A DNA stretch of 64,000 bases from Franconibacter pulveris DSM 19144 (GTDB lineage Bacteria > Pseudomonadota > Gammaproteobacteria > Enterobacterales > Enterobacteriaceae), in assembly GCA_000621185.1 (NCBI GenBank), contig KK211222.1, positions 671,765-735,764 of the forward strand, written 5' to 3'. The translations under genes and the position numbers were made by a program. The notes beneath the pieces were generated by a model that had not been told where the DNA came from, made no database searches, and was given only the letters and a program-made list of their open reading frames with translations. Positions 15,640 to 24,319 of this stretch are shown piece by piece (the first letter of the stretch is position 1; every line of letters starts with the position of its first letter).

Positions 15640-15843
15640 ATGCAGTCTGTGAAACAACAAGATGTGATGTCATTGCAAAATTTCGATTTTCTGGCGTTAA
15701 GCTTCGCCCAAATGCAGTCTCAAGGGAGACGTGTTGATACGGAGGCCATAACAGGCAACATGGACAGGGATGGAAAAACGTGGTTTCTGAAGCGTTACAA
15801 TTACTATCTCAACCACTTACGTAACGAAGCGCTGACGGAATAA
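15640..15843 (+). CDS. Small hypothetical protein (67 residues)
   Basis: [17 protein letters not shown]..., soluble, with an aromatic-rich C-terminal half ([20 protein letters not shown]). The Shine-Dalgarno AGGAGG is strong. A sigma-S-like -10 lies upstream and a terminator directly downstream, so it is very likely a real monocistronic gene, perhaps expressed in stationary phase. I do not recognise the family. Confidence 0.65.
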   Translation: MQSVKQQDVMSLQNFDFLALSFAQMQSQGRRVDTEAITGNMDRDGKTWFLKRYNYYLNHLRNEALTE

Positions 15844-15850
15844 CACCTGG

Positions 15851-15875
15851 CGGGTAGCGAAAGCTGCCCGTTTTT
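15851..15875 (+). terminator. Intrinsic terminator of the 67-residue gene
   Basis: CGGGTAGC-gaaa-GCTGCCCG, a GNRA-type loop, followed by five T; it starts 8 bp past the stop codon. Confidence 0.9.
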
Positions 15876-15890
15876 ATGTCCGACGCCCGC

Positions 15891-16166
15891 TCACTCATCC
15901 CCTTCAATAAGAAAACCCGCCTGCCGTATCGCCGTTTTACAATCACTGACGCCGGCGGCGTACCCCGCCTCGATTTCACATACCGGGCTTGCGCTGATGA
16001 AAGGCAGCTTAACGGGCGTCATCAGTTGTTTCTCAAGCGCGGCTATTTGCCGTCTCGCCTTTAGCAACTCTGCTGCCATCACCGCATAGTCAGCGAGGCC
16101 TGGCGCGACGGCGTCTGGCTTCGCATCAGCTACCGCTTGCAAACGTTCATTACTTAAAGCAATCAT
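15891..16166 (-). CDS. Phage-type hypothetical protein
   Basis: About 91 residues, MIALSNERLQAVADAKPDAV.... The N-terminal half ends in a coiled-coil helix (ELLKARRQIAALEKQL), and the C-terminal part is EAGYAAGVSDCKTAIRQAG. The ALSNERL...AELLKARRQIA pattern is typical of small early-region proteins of lambdoid phages; their function is unknown. ATG 16166 follows AAAGG at 8 bp and is preferred to GTG 16172. Confidence 0.6.
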   Translation of the reverse strand: MIALSNERLQAVADAKPDAVAPGLADYAVMAAELLKARRQIAALEKQLMTPVKLPFISASPVCEIEAGYAAGVSDCKTAIRQAGFLIEGDE

Positions 16167-16220
16167 CGTCACGGCCTTTGCGTGTGGGTAGGTTTTACTG
16201 CGTAACGGCCTACGTATTTG

Positions 16221-16451
16221 TCAGCTTCCCCGTAAGCGCGTCTTTTTGTCCTGTATGGGCGGAGGCGGCATAGGCATCCAGTGCGTCACTTCAAGCCCGT
16301 AATAGTTCAAACCGCCTATTAGTATAGGATCGCAGAAGCCGCTTCTGGGGTTATATTTCGCCACGCCGACCCCTTCAGTAGTGTTTACTATATAGCTGAG
16401 AATGTGTTCCGAAACGTCAGGCAATCTGTGCTTTACCGGTGTCCACTGCAT
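16221..16451 (-). CDS. DUF551 phage protein
   Basis: 76 residues with the DUF551 pattern: N-terminal WTPVKHRLPD, a central region, and C-terminal VTHWMPMPPPP. DUF551 proteins come from enteric phages and prophages and have no known activity. It is the clearest phage marker in this segment. The gene is close to usual length, with an extra basic tail (QDKKTRLRGS) that may reflect drift at the 3' end. Confidence 0.8.
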   Translation of the reverse strand: MQWTPVKHRLPDVSEHILSYIVNTTEGVGVAKYNPRSGFCDPILIGGLNYYGLEVTHWMPMPPPPIQDKKTRLRGS

Positions 16452-16889
16452 GGCCTCACCCCCGTCATTTCTGGCTCAGAGGGAAGTATAAAATTGCATT
16501 CCGGCCCGCCCGATTCATCCGTTTGTATTAGTTCTGCTAACCTGTGAGTCGTATCGCTTAACCGGGGTAATTATTGCATTCCTGCATAATAAGCCTGAAA
16601 GCAATTTTTATAGCGACACCGTGACCCGCATCGTTTTCGTTACCAGAGCATGGGGTTTAATCGCTCCCGGGAACGGACAAATCGGTCTCAGCCGCCCTGG
16701 AATGAATGCATGTAGAGGTGGTTATTATGCGTTATTTTTAACAACGGTAGCGCTATATCAATGCGAATAACGCTGACGTAAATACCAGGGTATTGCTGCC
16801 GATTTCACTTAGCAACGCTATTATGGCGCTGAGTGTAAAATATCACCCACTTTTCGTTATAAAGATCCGCAACGGATATTTTAAAAATG
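16452..16889. other. Gene-free accessory stretch
   Basis: AT-richer than its flanks. Only very short frames occur and none has a credible start. No repeat, tRNA-like structure or terminator was recognised. Confidence 0.5.
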
Positions 16890-17339
16890 TCAGAAAGGCG
16901 AACCCATGCCGTATCTCGGCGTTCTTATATTACTCGCCAGAACTTTAATATCCTTTTGCAGCAGGATATAAGCGTTGGTGTTGAGTTTTTTTACCAGTGA
17001 ATTTACGCACCCTGCGTCTCCGACAAGGAAGTGTTCTATTTTATCTGCCCCATGTTGTGAACACACATATCGGGAAGGAATTTGCCGCCTGTCAACCTCA
17101 AGCTGGATTGGCTCTGCCGGGCATTTGCCTGATGATAGATAAGAGATGGTAAGGTTTGCAGTCTTAAATCCGGGCTGTGAGATACTTACCATAACCGGGC
17201 TACCGTCAGCCTTTTGGGTAACATTATATAAAACGGCATCTTTTTCATACCATACGTTATATTCATGTTGTTGTGCTGTAGCGTTAAAAGTGTGGCTTAA
17301 CAACAAGACAAAGCCAAACAGTTTAAATAAATTTATCAT
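16890..17339 (-). CDS. Secreted, cysteine-containing orphan protein
   Basis: 149 residues with a clear signal peptide (MINLFKLFGFVLLLSHTFNATAQ). The mature part is beta-rich with four Cys (GKCPAEP, RYVCSQHG, AGCVNS and one more region near the first), suggesting disulfides in the periplasm. Codon and base use is AT-rich compared with the surrounding genome, and it sits alone beside the prophage remnant, so transfer is likely. I do not recognise a family. The Shine-Dalgarno is weak (AAAGA). Confidence 0.65.
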   Translation of the reverse strand: MINLFKLFGFVLLLSHTFNATAQQHEYNVWYEKDAVLYNVTQKADGSPVMVSISQPGFKTANLTISYLSSGKCPAEPIQLEVDRRQIPSRYVCSQHGADKIEHFLVGDAGCVNSLVKKLNTNAYILLQKDIKVLASNIRTPRYGMGSPF

Positions 17340-17640
17340 TCTTTTATAATTGCAGTTTTAGACCTGCTAATCATTAAAAAAGCACTGCTAACATTCAAGC
17401 GAGATAAGACTACCCCTACCATTTTTTGTAGCTTTGTATGCCTGATAATTGATCCAGTACAAATATTAAGCCGTCCTGCTTGAGATTATGCTGGAATGCA
17501 GGCTGGAAAGTAGGGTTAACGGTTTTATAAGGTGAGTGTTACAAGGCGCCCGGTAAAGACAAAATCTACCTTTATTCTTTTTTCCTCTGATTTAACATTA
17601 ATAGACTTTCTTACTTGCTGATTATTGCGCTAACAGATAA
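17340..17640. other. Gene-free AT-rich stretch upstream of the secreted orphan
   Basis: Contains the presumed promoter of the leftward orphan and no ORF with usable signals. Nothing else was recognised. Confidence 0.5.
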
Positions 17641-17665
17641 AAAAACCGGGCCTGCTGCCCGGTTT
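17641..17665 (-). terminator. Intrinsic terminator of dcp
   Basis: AAAACCGGGC and GCCCGGTTTT form a 10-bp stem with a 5-base loop; seven T follow on the minus strand, 23 bp past the dcp stop. Confidence 0.85.
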
Positions 17666-17687
17666 TAATTTTACAGGGGAACGCGGC

Positions 17688-19733
17688 TTACTCACTTAAC
17701 CCACGGTTTTTCAGCATCGGCTCGATAAGCGGATCGTGGCCGCGCCAGTCGCGATAAAGCGCCTCTAAATCCGTGCTGTTGCCGCGGGATAAAATTGCAT
17801 CGCGGAACCGCTGGCCGTTCTCAGGCGTTAAGCCGCCCTGCTCCACAAACCACTGGTAGCCATCGTCCGCTAGCATTTGCGTCCAGAGATAGGCGTAATA
17901 GCCCGCCGCATAGCCGCCGCCGAAGATATGCGCGAAATAGCTGCTGCGATAGCGCGGCGGGACGGCGGGCAGCGCCACCTGCTCTTTTTCAAGCGCGACA
18001 GCTTCAAAACGCGCTACATCGCCCACCTTTGTTTGCGACGCAATGCTGTGCCAGTTCATATCGAGCAGCGCGGCGGCCAGCAGCTCGGTCATATCGTAGC
18101 CCTTGTTGAACTGCGCGGCGCGCAAGAGTTTTTCCCGCAGCGCCTCGGGCATCGGCTCGCCGGTCTGGTGATGACGAGCATAGCGGGCAAAGACCTGCGG
18201 ATGACTCGCCCAGTGCTCGTTGATTTGCGACGGAAATTCGACAAAATCCCGCGGCGTGTTGGTGCCCGAGAGCGTGGCATAGCGCTGGCGGGCAAACAGC
18301 CCGTGCAGCGTGTGGCCAAACTCATGGAACAGCGTAATAACATCATCCCAGGAGATAAGCGCAGGCTGCCCTGCGGCTGGTTTCTGGTAATTACAGACGT
18401 TGTAGATCACCGGTCGGGTAGCGAACAGGGTGGATTGTTCGACAAAGTTGCCCATCCACGCCCCGCCGCTTTTGCTGTCGCGGGCAAAGAAATCGCCGTA
18501 AAAGAGTGCCAGCCCCTCGCCGCTTTTATCGAAAATCTCCCAGACCCGCACGTCCGGATGATAGGGCGGAATGTCGAAACGCTCGGTGAAAGTGATGCCG
18601 AACAGATCGCTTGCCGTGCGAAACACCCCTTCGGTGAGCACGCGGTTCAGCTCGAAGTAAGGCTTAATCTTCGCTTCATCGAGATCGTATTTCGCAAGAC
18701 GCACCTGCTCAGCATAAAAGGCCCAGTCCCAGGCCTGCGCCTGAAAACCGCCCTGCTGCTCATCAATCACCTGTTGAATATCCGCCAGCTCCTGGCGGGC
18801 GCGGGCCGTGGCGGCAGGCACGATGCCGCGCATAAAGCGCAGCGCCGCTTCCGGCGTTTTGGCCATCTGGTCGGCGATTTTCCAGCTGGCGAAATCGTCG
18901 AAGCCCAGCAGTTGAGCCTGCGCGGCGCGCAGTTCGGCAAGGCGGGAAACGATCGCCTGGGTGTCGTTAGCGTCATTTTTTTCGCTGCGCGACCAGCCCG
19001 CCTTAAACAGCGCTTCGCGCGTCGCGCGGTTTGCCAGCGACTGCAGCGCGGGCTGCTGGGTCGTATTTAGCAAGGGAATGAGCCATTTATCTTCCAGCCC
19101 TTTCTCTTTCGCCGCCTCCCGGGCCGCGAGTATTTCCGCCTCGCTTAAGCCCGTCAGCGCCTGCGCATCGTCCACTATCAGTCCGCCCGCTTTGGTGGCG
19201 GCAAGCAGGCGATTATTGAACTGGCTGGTGAGCTGCGCCGCTTCTTTATTAAGCGCCTTCAACTGTGTTTTTTGCTCCTCGCCAAGCGTGGCGCCCGCGA
19301 GCATAAACTGCTGCCAGACGACCTCCAGCAGACGACGCGATTCCGCATCCAGACCCAGCTCATGCCGCTGCTGGTAAACCGCATCAAGGCGGGAAAAAAG
19401 GTGGGCGTTAAGGTGAATGTCATCGGCCAGCTCCGCCAGCTCGGCGGAAAACTCCTCATCCAGCTTTTGCAGGTAGTCGTTGGTGTGCGCCGAGGTCATG
19501 GCGAAAAAGGTGCTGCTGACGCGCCCGAGCATGCCGCCACTCTTCTCAAGCGCCAGGCAGGTGTTTTCAAATGTCGGAGCATGCGGGTTCGCGGCGATAG
19601 CGGCGACCTCCTGGCGCTTGCGCCGCACCGCCTCATCAAACGCCGGGCGGTAGTGCTGATCGGTTATCACATCGAAACGCGGCGCTTCATAAGGCAGCGT
19701 GCTTGTTTCAAAAAAAGGGTTTTGCTCCAGCAT
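17688..19733 (-). CDS. dcp: Peptidyl-dipeptidase Dcp (M3 metallopeptidase)
   Basis: 681 residues when read from ATG 19733, the same length as E. coli Dcp. It has the zinc motif HEFGH (His470, Glu471, His474) and the third ligand Glu499 in DFVEFPSQINEHW. The N-terminal helical half closes over the channel so that C-terminal dipeptides are removed from short peptides, mainly in the cytoplasm/periplasm peptide-recycling pathway. A GTG two codons upstream overlaps the GGGAG Shine-Dalgarno and is rejected. The xdhC stop lies 36 bp upstream on the same strand, so read-through from the purine operon is possible. Confidence 0.96.
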   Translation of the reverse strand: MLEQNPFFETSTLPYEAPRFDVITDQHYRPAFDEAVRRKRQEVAAIAANPHAPTFENTCLALEKSGGMLGRVSSTFFAMTSAHTNDYLQKLDEEFSAELAELADDIHLNAHLFSRLDAVYQQRHELGLDAESRRLLEVVWQQFMLAGATLGEEQKTQLKALNKEAAQLTSQFNNRLLAATKAGGLIVDDAQALTGLSEAEILAAREAAKEKGLEDKWLIPLLNTTQQPALQSLANRATREALFKAGWSRSEKNDANDTQAIVSRLAELRAAQAQLLGFDDFASWKIADQMAKTPEAALRFMRGIVPAATARARQELADIQQVIDEQQGGFQAQAWDWAFYAEQVRLAKYDLDEAKIKPYFELNRVLTEGVFRTASDLFGITFTERFDIPPYHPDVRVWEIFDKSGEGLALFYGDFFARDSKSGGAWMGNFVEQSTLFATRPVIYNVCNYQKPAAGQPALISWDDVITLFHEFGHTLHGLFARQRYATLSGTNTPRDFVEFPSQINEHWASHPQVFARYARHHQTGEPMPEALREKLLRAAQFNKGYDMTELLAAALLDMNWHSIASQTKVGDVARFEAVALEKEQVALPAVPPRYRSSYFAHIFGGGYAAGYYAYLWTQMLADDGYQWFVEQGGLTPENGQRFRDAILSRGNSTDLEALYRDWRGHDPLIEPMLKNRGLSE

Positions 19734-19769
19734 GGTCACTCCCGTTTATGCAGTGAGGATTACGCTAGC

Positions 19770-20543
19770 TTATGCATCCCCCTGATAAACAGCAATGATT
19801 TCTCCGGCGATAGCGACGGCTATCTCCGCCGGCAGCTTGCCCTTAATATCCGGGAGCCCCACCGGGCAGCGCAGCTGTGCAAGCTGCGCCTCGCTGAGTC
19901 CTTTGCCGGCGAGGCGATAATCGAAACGCTGGCGCTTCGTCTGCGAGCCGATAAGCCCGACATATTTCGCGTCGCCGCGTTTCAGTATGGCTTCGGTGAG
20001 TTCCAGATCGCGCGGGTGAGAATGGGTCATCACCACGTAATAACTGCCCGCCGCGCTTTGCGTTACCGCATCAACAGGCTCTTCCATCTGGCGCGTCGCC
20101 ACGCCGGCGGGAATATGGCTGAACTGTCCTTCACGCTCGTCCACCCAGGTGATGCAAAGCGGCAAGGTGGCGAGCAGGCTCACCAGCGCCTGGCCGACGT
20201 GGCCTGCGCCAAAAACGATAACCTCGGGTTGCGGGCGCAGCAGCGGTTCGAACAGCACTGTAGTCATGCCGCCGCAACACTGCCCCGCCCGGGCGCCAAG
20301 CTGGAACGGCTCGCAGCGCGGACGCGTTTCGCGGTTCGTCAACATTTCGCGGGCAATCTGCACACACTGGTGCTCCAGATTGCCGCCGCCGATGGTTAAA
20401 AAGCAGCCGTCGCGGGTGACGACCATTTTGGTGCCGCCGCTGCGCGGTACCGAGCCTTTCTCGTCCAGCAGCGTGAGTAAAACACACGGCTCGCGTTTTT
20501 TTCGCAGGTCGGCCAGCACCTCCAGCCAGTCGTCAAAATACAT
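19770..20543 (-). CDS. xdhC: Xanthine dehydrogenase accessory protein XdhC
   Basis: 257 residues. N-terminal XdhC/CoxI domain (CVLLTLLDEKGSVPRSGGTKM) and a Rossmann-type C-terminal domain (VIVFGAGHVGQALVSLL, YVGLIGSQTKRQRF). XdhC binds molybdenum cofactor, helps its sulfuration and inserts it into XdhB. The gene overlaps the end of xdhB by 11 bp. Last gene of the guaD-xdhABC operon. Confidence 0.93.
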   Translation of the reverse strand: MYFDDWLEVLADLRKKREPCVLLTLLDEKGSVPRSGGTKMVVTRDGCFLTIGGGNLEHQCVQIAREMLTNRETRPRCEPFQLGARAGQCCGGMTTVLFEPLLRPQPEVIVFGAGHVGQALVSLLATLPLCITWVDEREGQFSHIPAGVATRQMEEPVDAVTQSAAGSYYVVMTHSHPRDLELTEAILKRGDAKYVGLIGSQTKRQRFDYRLAGKGLSEAQLAQLRCPVGLPDIKGKLPAEIAVAIAGEIIAVYQGDA

Positions 20544-22896
20544 CTGTCCCCTCCCGCTGCGCCTGCACAGCCCAGAAGATGCGCTCCGGGGTCGCCGGGG
20601 TATCCAGATGAGGATGTATGTTGTAACTACTCACGCTTGCTATCGCATCCTGTATCGCGCACCAGACAGAAATCCCCAGCATAAACGGCGGCTCGCCTAC
20701 CGCTTTTGAGCGGTAGACCGTCTGCTGGGCGTTAGCATGGCGCGCCAGCAGTTGCACATTCAACACAGGCGGCACGTCGCTGATGGCGGGAATTTTGTAG
20801 CTCATCGGGCTGTCCGTCACCAGTCTGCCCGTATCGTCCCATACCAGCTCCTCAGTAGTGAGCCAGCCCGCGCCCTGCACAAATCCGCCCTCAATCTGGC
20901 CGATGTCGATAGCCGGGTTCAACGAGTTGCCCACATCGTGCAGGATGTCGGTGCGCAGCAACCGGTACTCGCCGGTCAGGGTGTCGATAAGCACCTCCGA
21001 ACAGGCCGCGCCCCAAGAGAAGTAATAGAACGGCTCGCCCCGCCCCGCCTGGCGGTCGTAATGAATGCCCGGCACCTTGTAAAACCCGGTGGCCGAGAGC
21101 GGCACCTGGTTGAGCCAGGCAAGGTTCGCCACTTCCGCAAAGCTGAAGTAACGCCCCGCCGCGCTCACAACACCGTTACTAAAATGCACCTCCTGCGGCT
21201 CGCAGCTATGCAGGCGGCAGAGCATCTCCACCAGCCGGGTTTTCAGCGTCAACGCGGCTATCTCCGCCGCCTTGCCGTTGAGATCGGCGCCTGAAGAGGC
21301 CGCCGTAGGCGACGTATTGGGCACTTTGCCGGTGCTGGCGGCGGTCACCTGAATGTTTTCCAGCGGCAGTTGCAGCACATCCGCCACGACCTGCGCCACC
21401 TTGGTGTTCAGCCCCTGCCCCATTTCGGTGCCGCCGTGGTTAAGCTGTACGGTGCCGTCGGTATAGATAAGGATCAGCGCCCCGGCCTGGTTGAGAAAAC
21501 TGGAGGTAAACGAGATGCCGAATTTCACTGGCGTGAGCGCCAGCCCGCGCTTCAACACCGGGCTGTGGGCGTTAAACGCGGCGATGCGCTCGCGGCGCGT
21601 AACGTAATCGGCAGATTGCATAAGCTGCCCGGTGATCGTCTGCAGTAAATTTTGCCGCACCGTCTGGCCGTAGTGGGTCACGTCACGGCCCTCGCCCCCG
21701 TAATAGTTGCGCTGGCGCACCGTTAACGGGTCAAGACGCAGCTTACGGGAGATGCTGTCCATAATCTGTTCAATCGCCACCATGCCCTGCGGCCCGCCGA
21801 AGCCGCGATAGGCGGTATTGGAGGCGAGGTTGGTTTTACAACGGTAGCCCGTCACTTTCGCATCGCCCAGATAGTAAGCGTTATCGGCATGAAACATGGC
21901 CCGGTCGCAAATAGAGCCGGAGAGATCGAGCGAGTAACCGCAGTTGGCGGCAAGCTCGATTTTCACGCCGTGCAGCACCCCTTCGTCAGTAAAACCGACA
22001 TCGTAGCGAACAAAAAACGGGTGGCGCTTGCCGGTGATGCGCATGTCATCACGCCGGGCGAGCCGCAGCTTTGCCGGCCTGCCGGTAAGCGCCGCCGCCA
22101 GCGCCGCGTGACAGGCGATGCCCGCCGCCTGGGTCTCCTTGCCGCCGAAGCCGCCGCCCATACGGCGCATATCGACCGTGACCTTATTCATGGTAAGGCC
22201 CAGCACCGAGGCCACCAGCTTTTGTACCTCCGTCGGGTGTTGCGTGGAGGAGAAAACCTGCACGGCGCCGTCTTCGCCGGGCAGTGCCATGGCAATTTGC
22301 CCTTCCAGATAAAAATGCTCCTGGCCGCCGATATGAAACGCGCCCTGAAGGCGGTGCGGCGCACGGGCCAGCGCGCTGTCAGCGTCGCCGCGCTGCTGAA
22401 CATGCGGCGCCTCTACATAGCTTTCCCGCGCCAGCGCGGTTTCAACATCCAGCACCGCCTCAAGCGGCTCGTAATCAATCACCGCGGCCTGCGCCGCCGC
22501 TCTGGCCGCCTGGGGGGTTTGCGCGGCCACCATTAACACCACCTGCCCGTGGTACTCCACTTTCTCTCTGGCGAACAGCGGGTCGCCGGGCGCCAGCGGG
22601 CCGATATCCAGCTCGCCCGGCACATCCTGCCAGCTAAACACCCGCACCACGCCCGAAACGGCGTAACAGGGCGCCGTGTCCACATGCAAAATTTTGGCGT
22701 GCGCATGCGGGCTCAGCACCGGGCACAGGTGCAGCAAGCCCGGCGGCGCAAGCTTATCGTCGATATACTCCGCCTGGCCGCACACTTGTTTATCCGCGCT
22801 TTCATGCTTGCGGCTGCGCCCGACGCCGCCCGCCAGCTCGCGCCGGAACTGTTCGATAAGCGCCTGTTCCGAAAGCCGCACAGGGTTAGTAGACAT
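20533..22896 (-). CDS. xdhB: Xanthine dehydrogenase, molybdopterin-binding subunit
   Basis: 787 residues, the usual size of the large subunit in bacterial two-subunit enzymes. Recognisable Moco-binding segments are GGFGGKET, YRGFGGPQG and GGTEMGQGLNTKVAQV, and the family active-site Glu lies in the C-terminal AVGEPPFMLGISV segment. It hydroxylates hypoxanthine and xanthine to urate together with XdhA. It overlaps xdhA by 11 bp and xdhC by 11 bp, indicating coupled translation. Confidence 0.95.
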   Translation of the reverse strand: MSTNPVRLSEQALIEQFRRELAGGVGRSRKHESADKQVCGQAEYIDDKLAPPGLLHLCPVLSPHAHAKILHVDTAPCYAVSGVVRVFSWQDVPGELDIGPLAPGDPLFAREKVEYHGQVVLMVAAQTPQAARAAAQAAVIDYEPLEAVLDVETALARESYVEAPHVQQRGDADSALARAPHRLQGAFHIGGQEHFYLEGQIAMALPGEDGAVQVFSSTQHPTEVQKLVASVLGLTMNKVTVDMRRMGGGFGGKETQAAGIACHAALAAALTGRPAKLRLARRDDMRITGKRHPFFVRYDVGFTDEGVLHGVKIELAANCGYSLDLSGSICDRAMFHADNAYYLGDAKVTGYRCKTNLASNTAYRGFGGPQGMVAIEQIMDSISRKLRLDPLTVRQRNYYGGEGRDVTHYGQTVRQNLLQTITGQLMQSADYVTRRERIAAFNAHSPVLKRGLALTPVKFGISFTSSFLNQAGALILIYTDGTVQLNHGGTEMGQGLNTKVAQVVADVLQLPLENIQVTAASTGKVPNTSPTAASSGADLNGKAAEIAALTLKTRLVEMLCRLHSCEPQEVHFSNGVVSAAGRYFSFAEVANLAWLNQVPLSATGFYKVPGIHYDRQAGRGEPFYYFSWGAACSEVLIDTLTGEYRLLRTDILHDVGNSLNPAIDIGQIEGGFVQGAGWLTTEELVWDDTGRLVTDSPMSYKIPAISDVPPVLNVQLLARHANAQQTVYRSKAVGEPPFMLGISVWCAIQDAIASVSSYNIHPHLDTPATPERIFWAVQAQREGTDVF

Positions 22897-24319
22897 AAGA
22901 GACCTCCAGCGCAGCGGGTTGCGTTTGTTGCAGGTAAAAGCGTCTGAGCAGGTTTTGGGCGACGGCCAGGCGGTAAGCCCCGCTGCCGCGAAAATCGGTC
23001 AGCGGCTGGAAATCAAGACTCAGCGCACGCCCGGCGGCGTCAAGAGATTCACGCGTGAAGGGCTGGCCGATAAGCGCCGCTTCGGCGTTCAGCGCCCGGG
23101 CGGGCACGGCGGCCATCCCGCCAAAGGCAAGCCGCGCGGCAGTAATCACGCCCTCTTCAATATGAATGTTGAACGCCGCAGAGACGGTGGAAATATCATC
23201 CTCATGCCGCTTAGAGACCTTCCAGGCGGCAAATAAAGGTGACACTGTCACTAAAGGAATGATGATCGCTTCAATAAACTCGCCAGCCTGCAAGGCGGTT
23301 TTGCGGTAACCCAGGAAGAAATCATCCAGCGGCAAACGACGCTGCGTCTCGCCGCAACGCAATATCAGAGTGGCGTCGAGCGCCAGCAGCAGCGGCGCGA
23401 TGTCGCCGATGGGTGAGGCGTTCGCCAGGTTGCCGCCTGCGGTGCCCTGATTGCGCACTGGCTGAGAAGCAAATCGTTCCAGCAACTGACTAAAAGCCGG
23501 AATGATATCGCCAAGCCGTTCGCGGCAGGCGTTGAGGCTTGCCGCAGCGCCGATAACAACCCGCTCATCGTCAACATCGATGCGCCTGAGTTCCGCCACC
23601 TCGCCCAGGGAAATCATGAGCGGCAGCGTCTGGTGCTGCTGCGTAATGGCGAGCGCCAGGTCGGTGCCGCCTGCCAGCAGACGGGCCTGCGGATGGCGTT
23701 GACAGAGCGATGCCAGCTCGTCCACCGTTTTGGGCGCAAGTACGCGGTTGCGCCAGGCCAGTTCATCGGTGGCGTGAGACGCTAAGGCTTGTAGCCGCGC
23801 CACGGTCTGCGCCTCCTGCTGCGTAAAGATATCGGGCTCGCTGAGCGCGCAGGCGCGCTGCGCGGCTTCGATAATCGGCCGGTAGCCGGTACAGCGGCAG
23901 AGGTTGCCGCCGAGGTGCTGCTCTACGGTGCGACGGTCGCTCCCCGCCCCTGACTTTTGCAGCGCAAAGGCGGACATCACAAAGCCCGGCGTGCAGAAGC
24001 CGCACTGCGAGGCGTGATTATCGGCAAAATGCTGCTGAACCGGATGCAGCGCGCCGTTGTGCGCCAGGTCTTCTACCGTCAGCAGCTGTTTGCCGTTGAG
24101 CTGGCTTACCAGCAGCAGGCAGCTATTGGCGGTTTCATAGCGCATCCGTCCCGCTTCCACGCGCCCGAGCGCCACGGTGCACGCGCCGCAGTCGCCTGAG
24201 GCGCAGCCCTCTTTGGTGCCGCTGCGCCGGGCGGTTTCCCGCAGCCAGTTGAGCACGGTGGTATTCGGGTCAGTCTCTTCCAGCGTAACGAGCGTCTGGT
24301 TTTGCAGAAAACGGATCAT
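22886..24319 (-). CDS. xdhA: Xanthine dehydrogenase, FeS/FAD small subunit
   Basis: 477 residues. The N-terminal plant-type [2Fe-2S] domain has CASGDCGACTVALG...SC, and the second [2Fe-2S] domain has CGFCTPGFVMS...CRCTGYRPI. The FAD-binding domain follows (LLAGGTDLALAITQ, NQGTAGGNLANASPIGD), then the CO-dehydrogenase flavoprotein C-domain. It passes electrons from the molybdenum centre to NAD+. Its ATG overlaps the guaD stop by 4 bp. Confidence 0.95.
   Translation of the reverse strand: MIRFLQNQTLVTLEETDPNTTVLNWLRETARRSGTKEGCASGDCGACTVALGRVEAGRMRYETANSCLLLVSQLNGKQLLTVEDLAHNGALHPVQQHFADNHASQCGFCTPGFVMSAFALQKSGAGSDRRTVEQHLGGNLCRCTGYRPIIEAAQRACALSEPDIFTQQEAQTVARLQALASHATDELAWRNRVLAPKTVDELASLCQRHPQARLLAGGTDLALAITQQHQTLPLMISLGEVAELRRIDVDDERVVIGAAASLNACRERLGDIIPAFSQLLERFASQPVRNQGTAGGNLANASPIGDIAPLLLALDATLILRCGETQRRLPLDDFFLGYRKTALQAGEFIEAIIIPLVTVSPLFAAWKVSKRHEDDISTVSAAFNIHIEEGVITAARLAFGGMAAVPARALNAEAALIGQPFTRESLDAAGRALSLDFQPLTDFRGSGAYRLAVAQNLLRRFYLQQTQPAALEVSYVY

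Larger units (their letters stand above)
14840..16500. mobile_element. Decayed prophage / phage-derived segment
   Basis: A run of small leftward ORFs separated by non-coding DNA: a 57-residue ORF, a phage-early-region-like 91-residue protein and a DUF551 phage protein. The C4-like RNA candidate lies at the left end. No integrase, capsid or lysis gene and no attachment repeats were recognised, so the borders are approximate. Confidence 0.5.
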
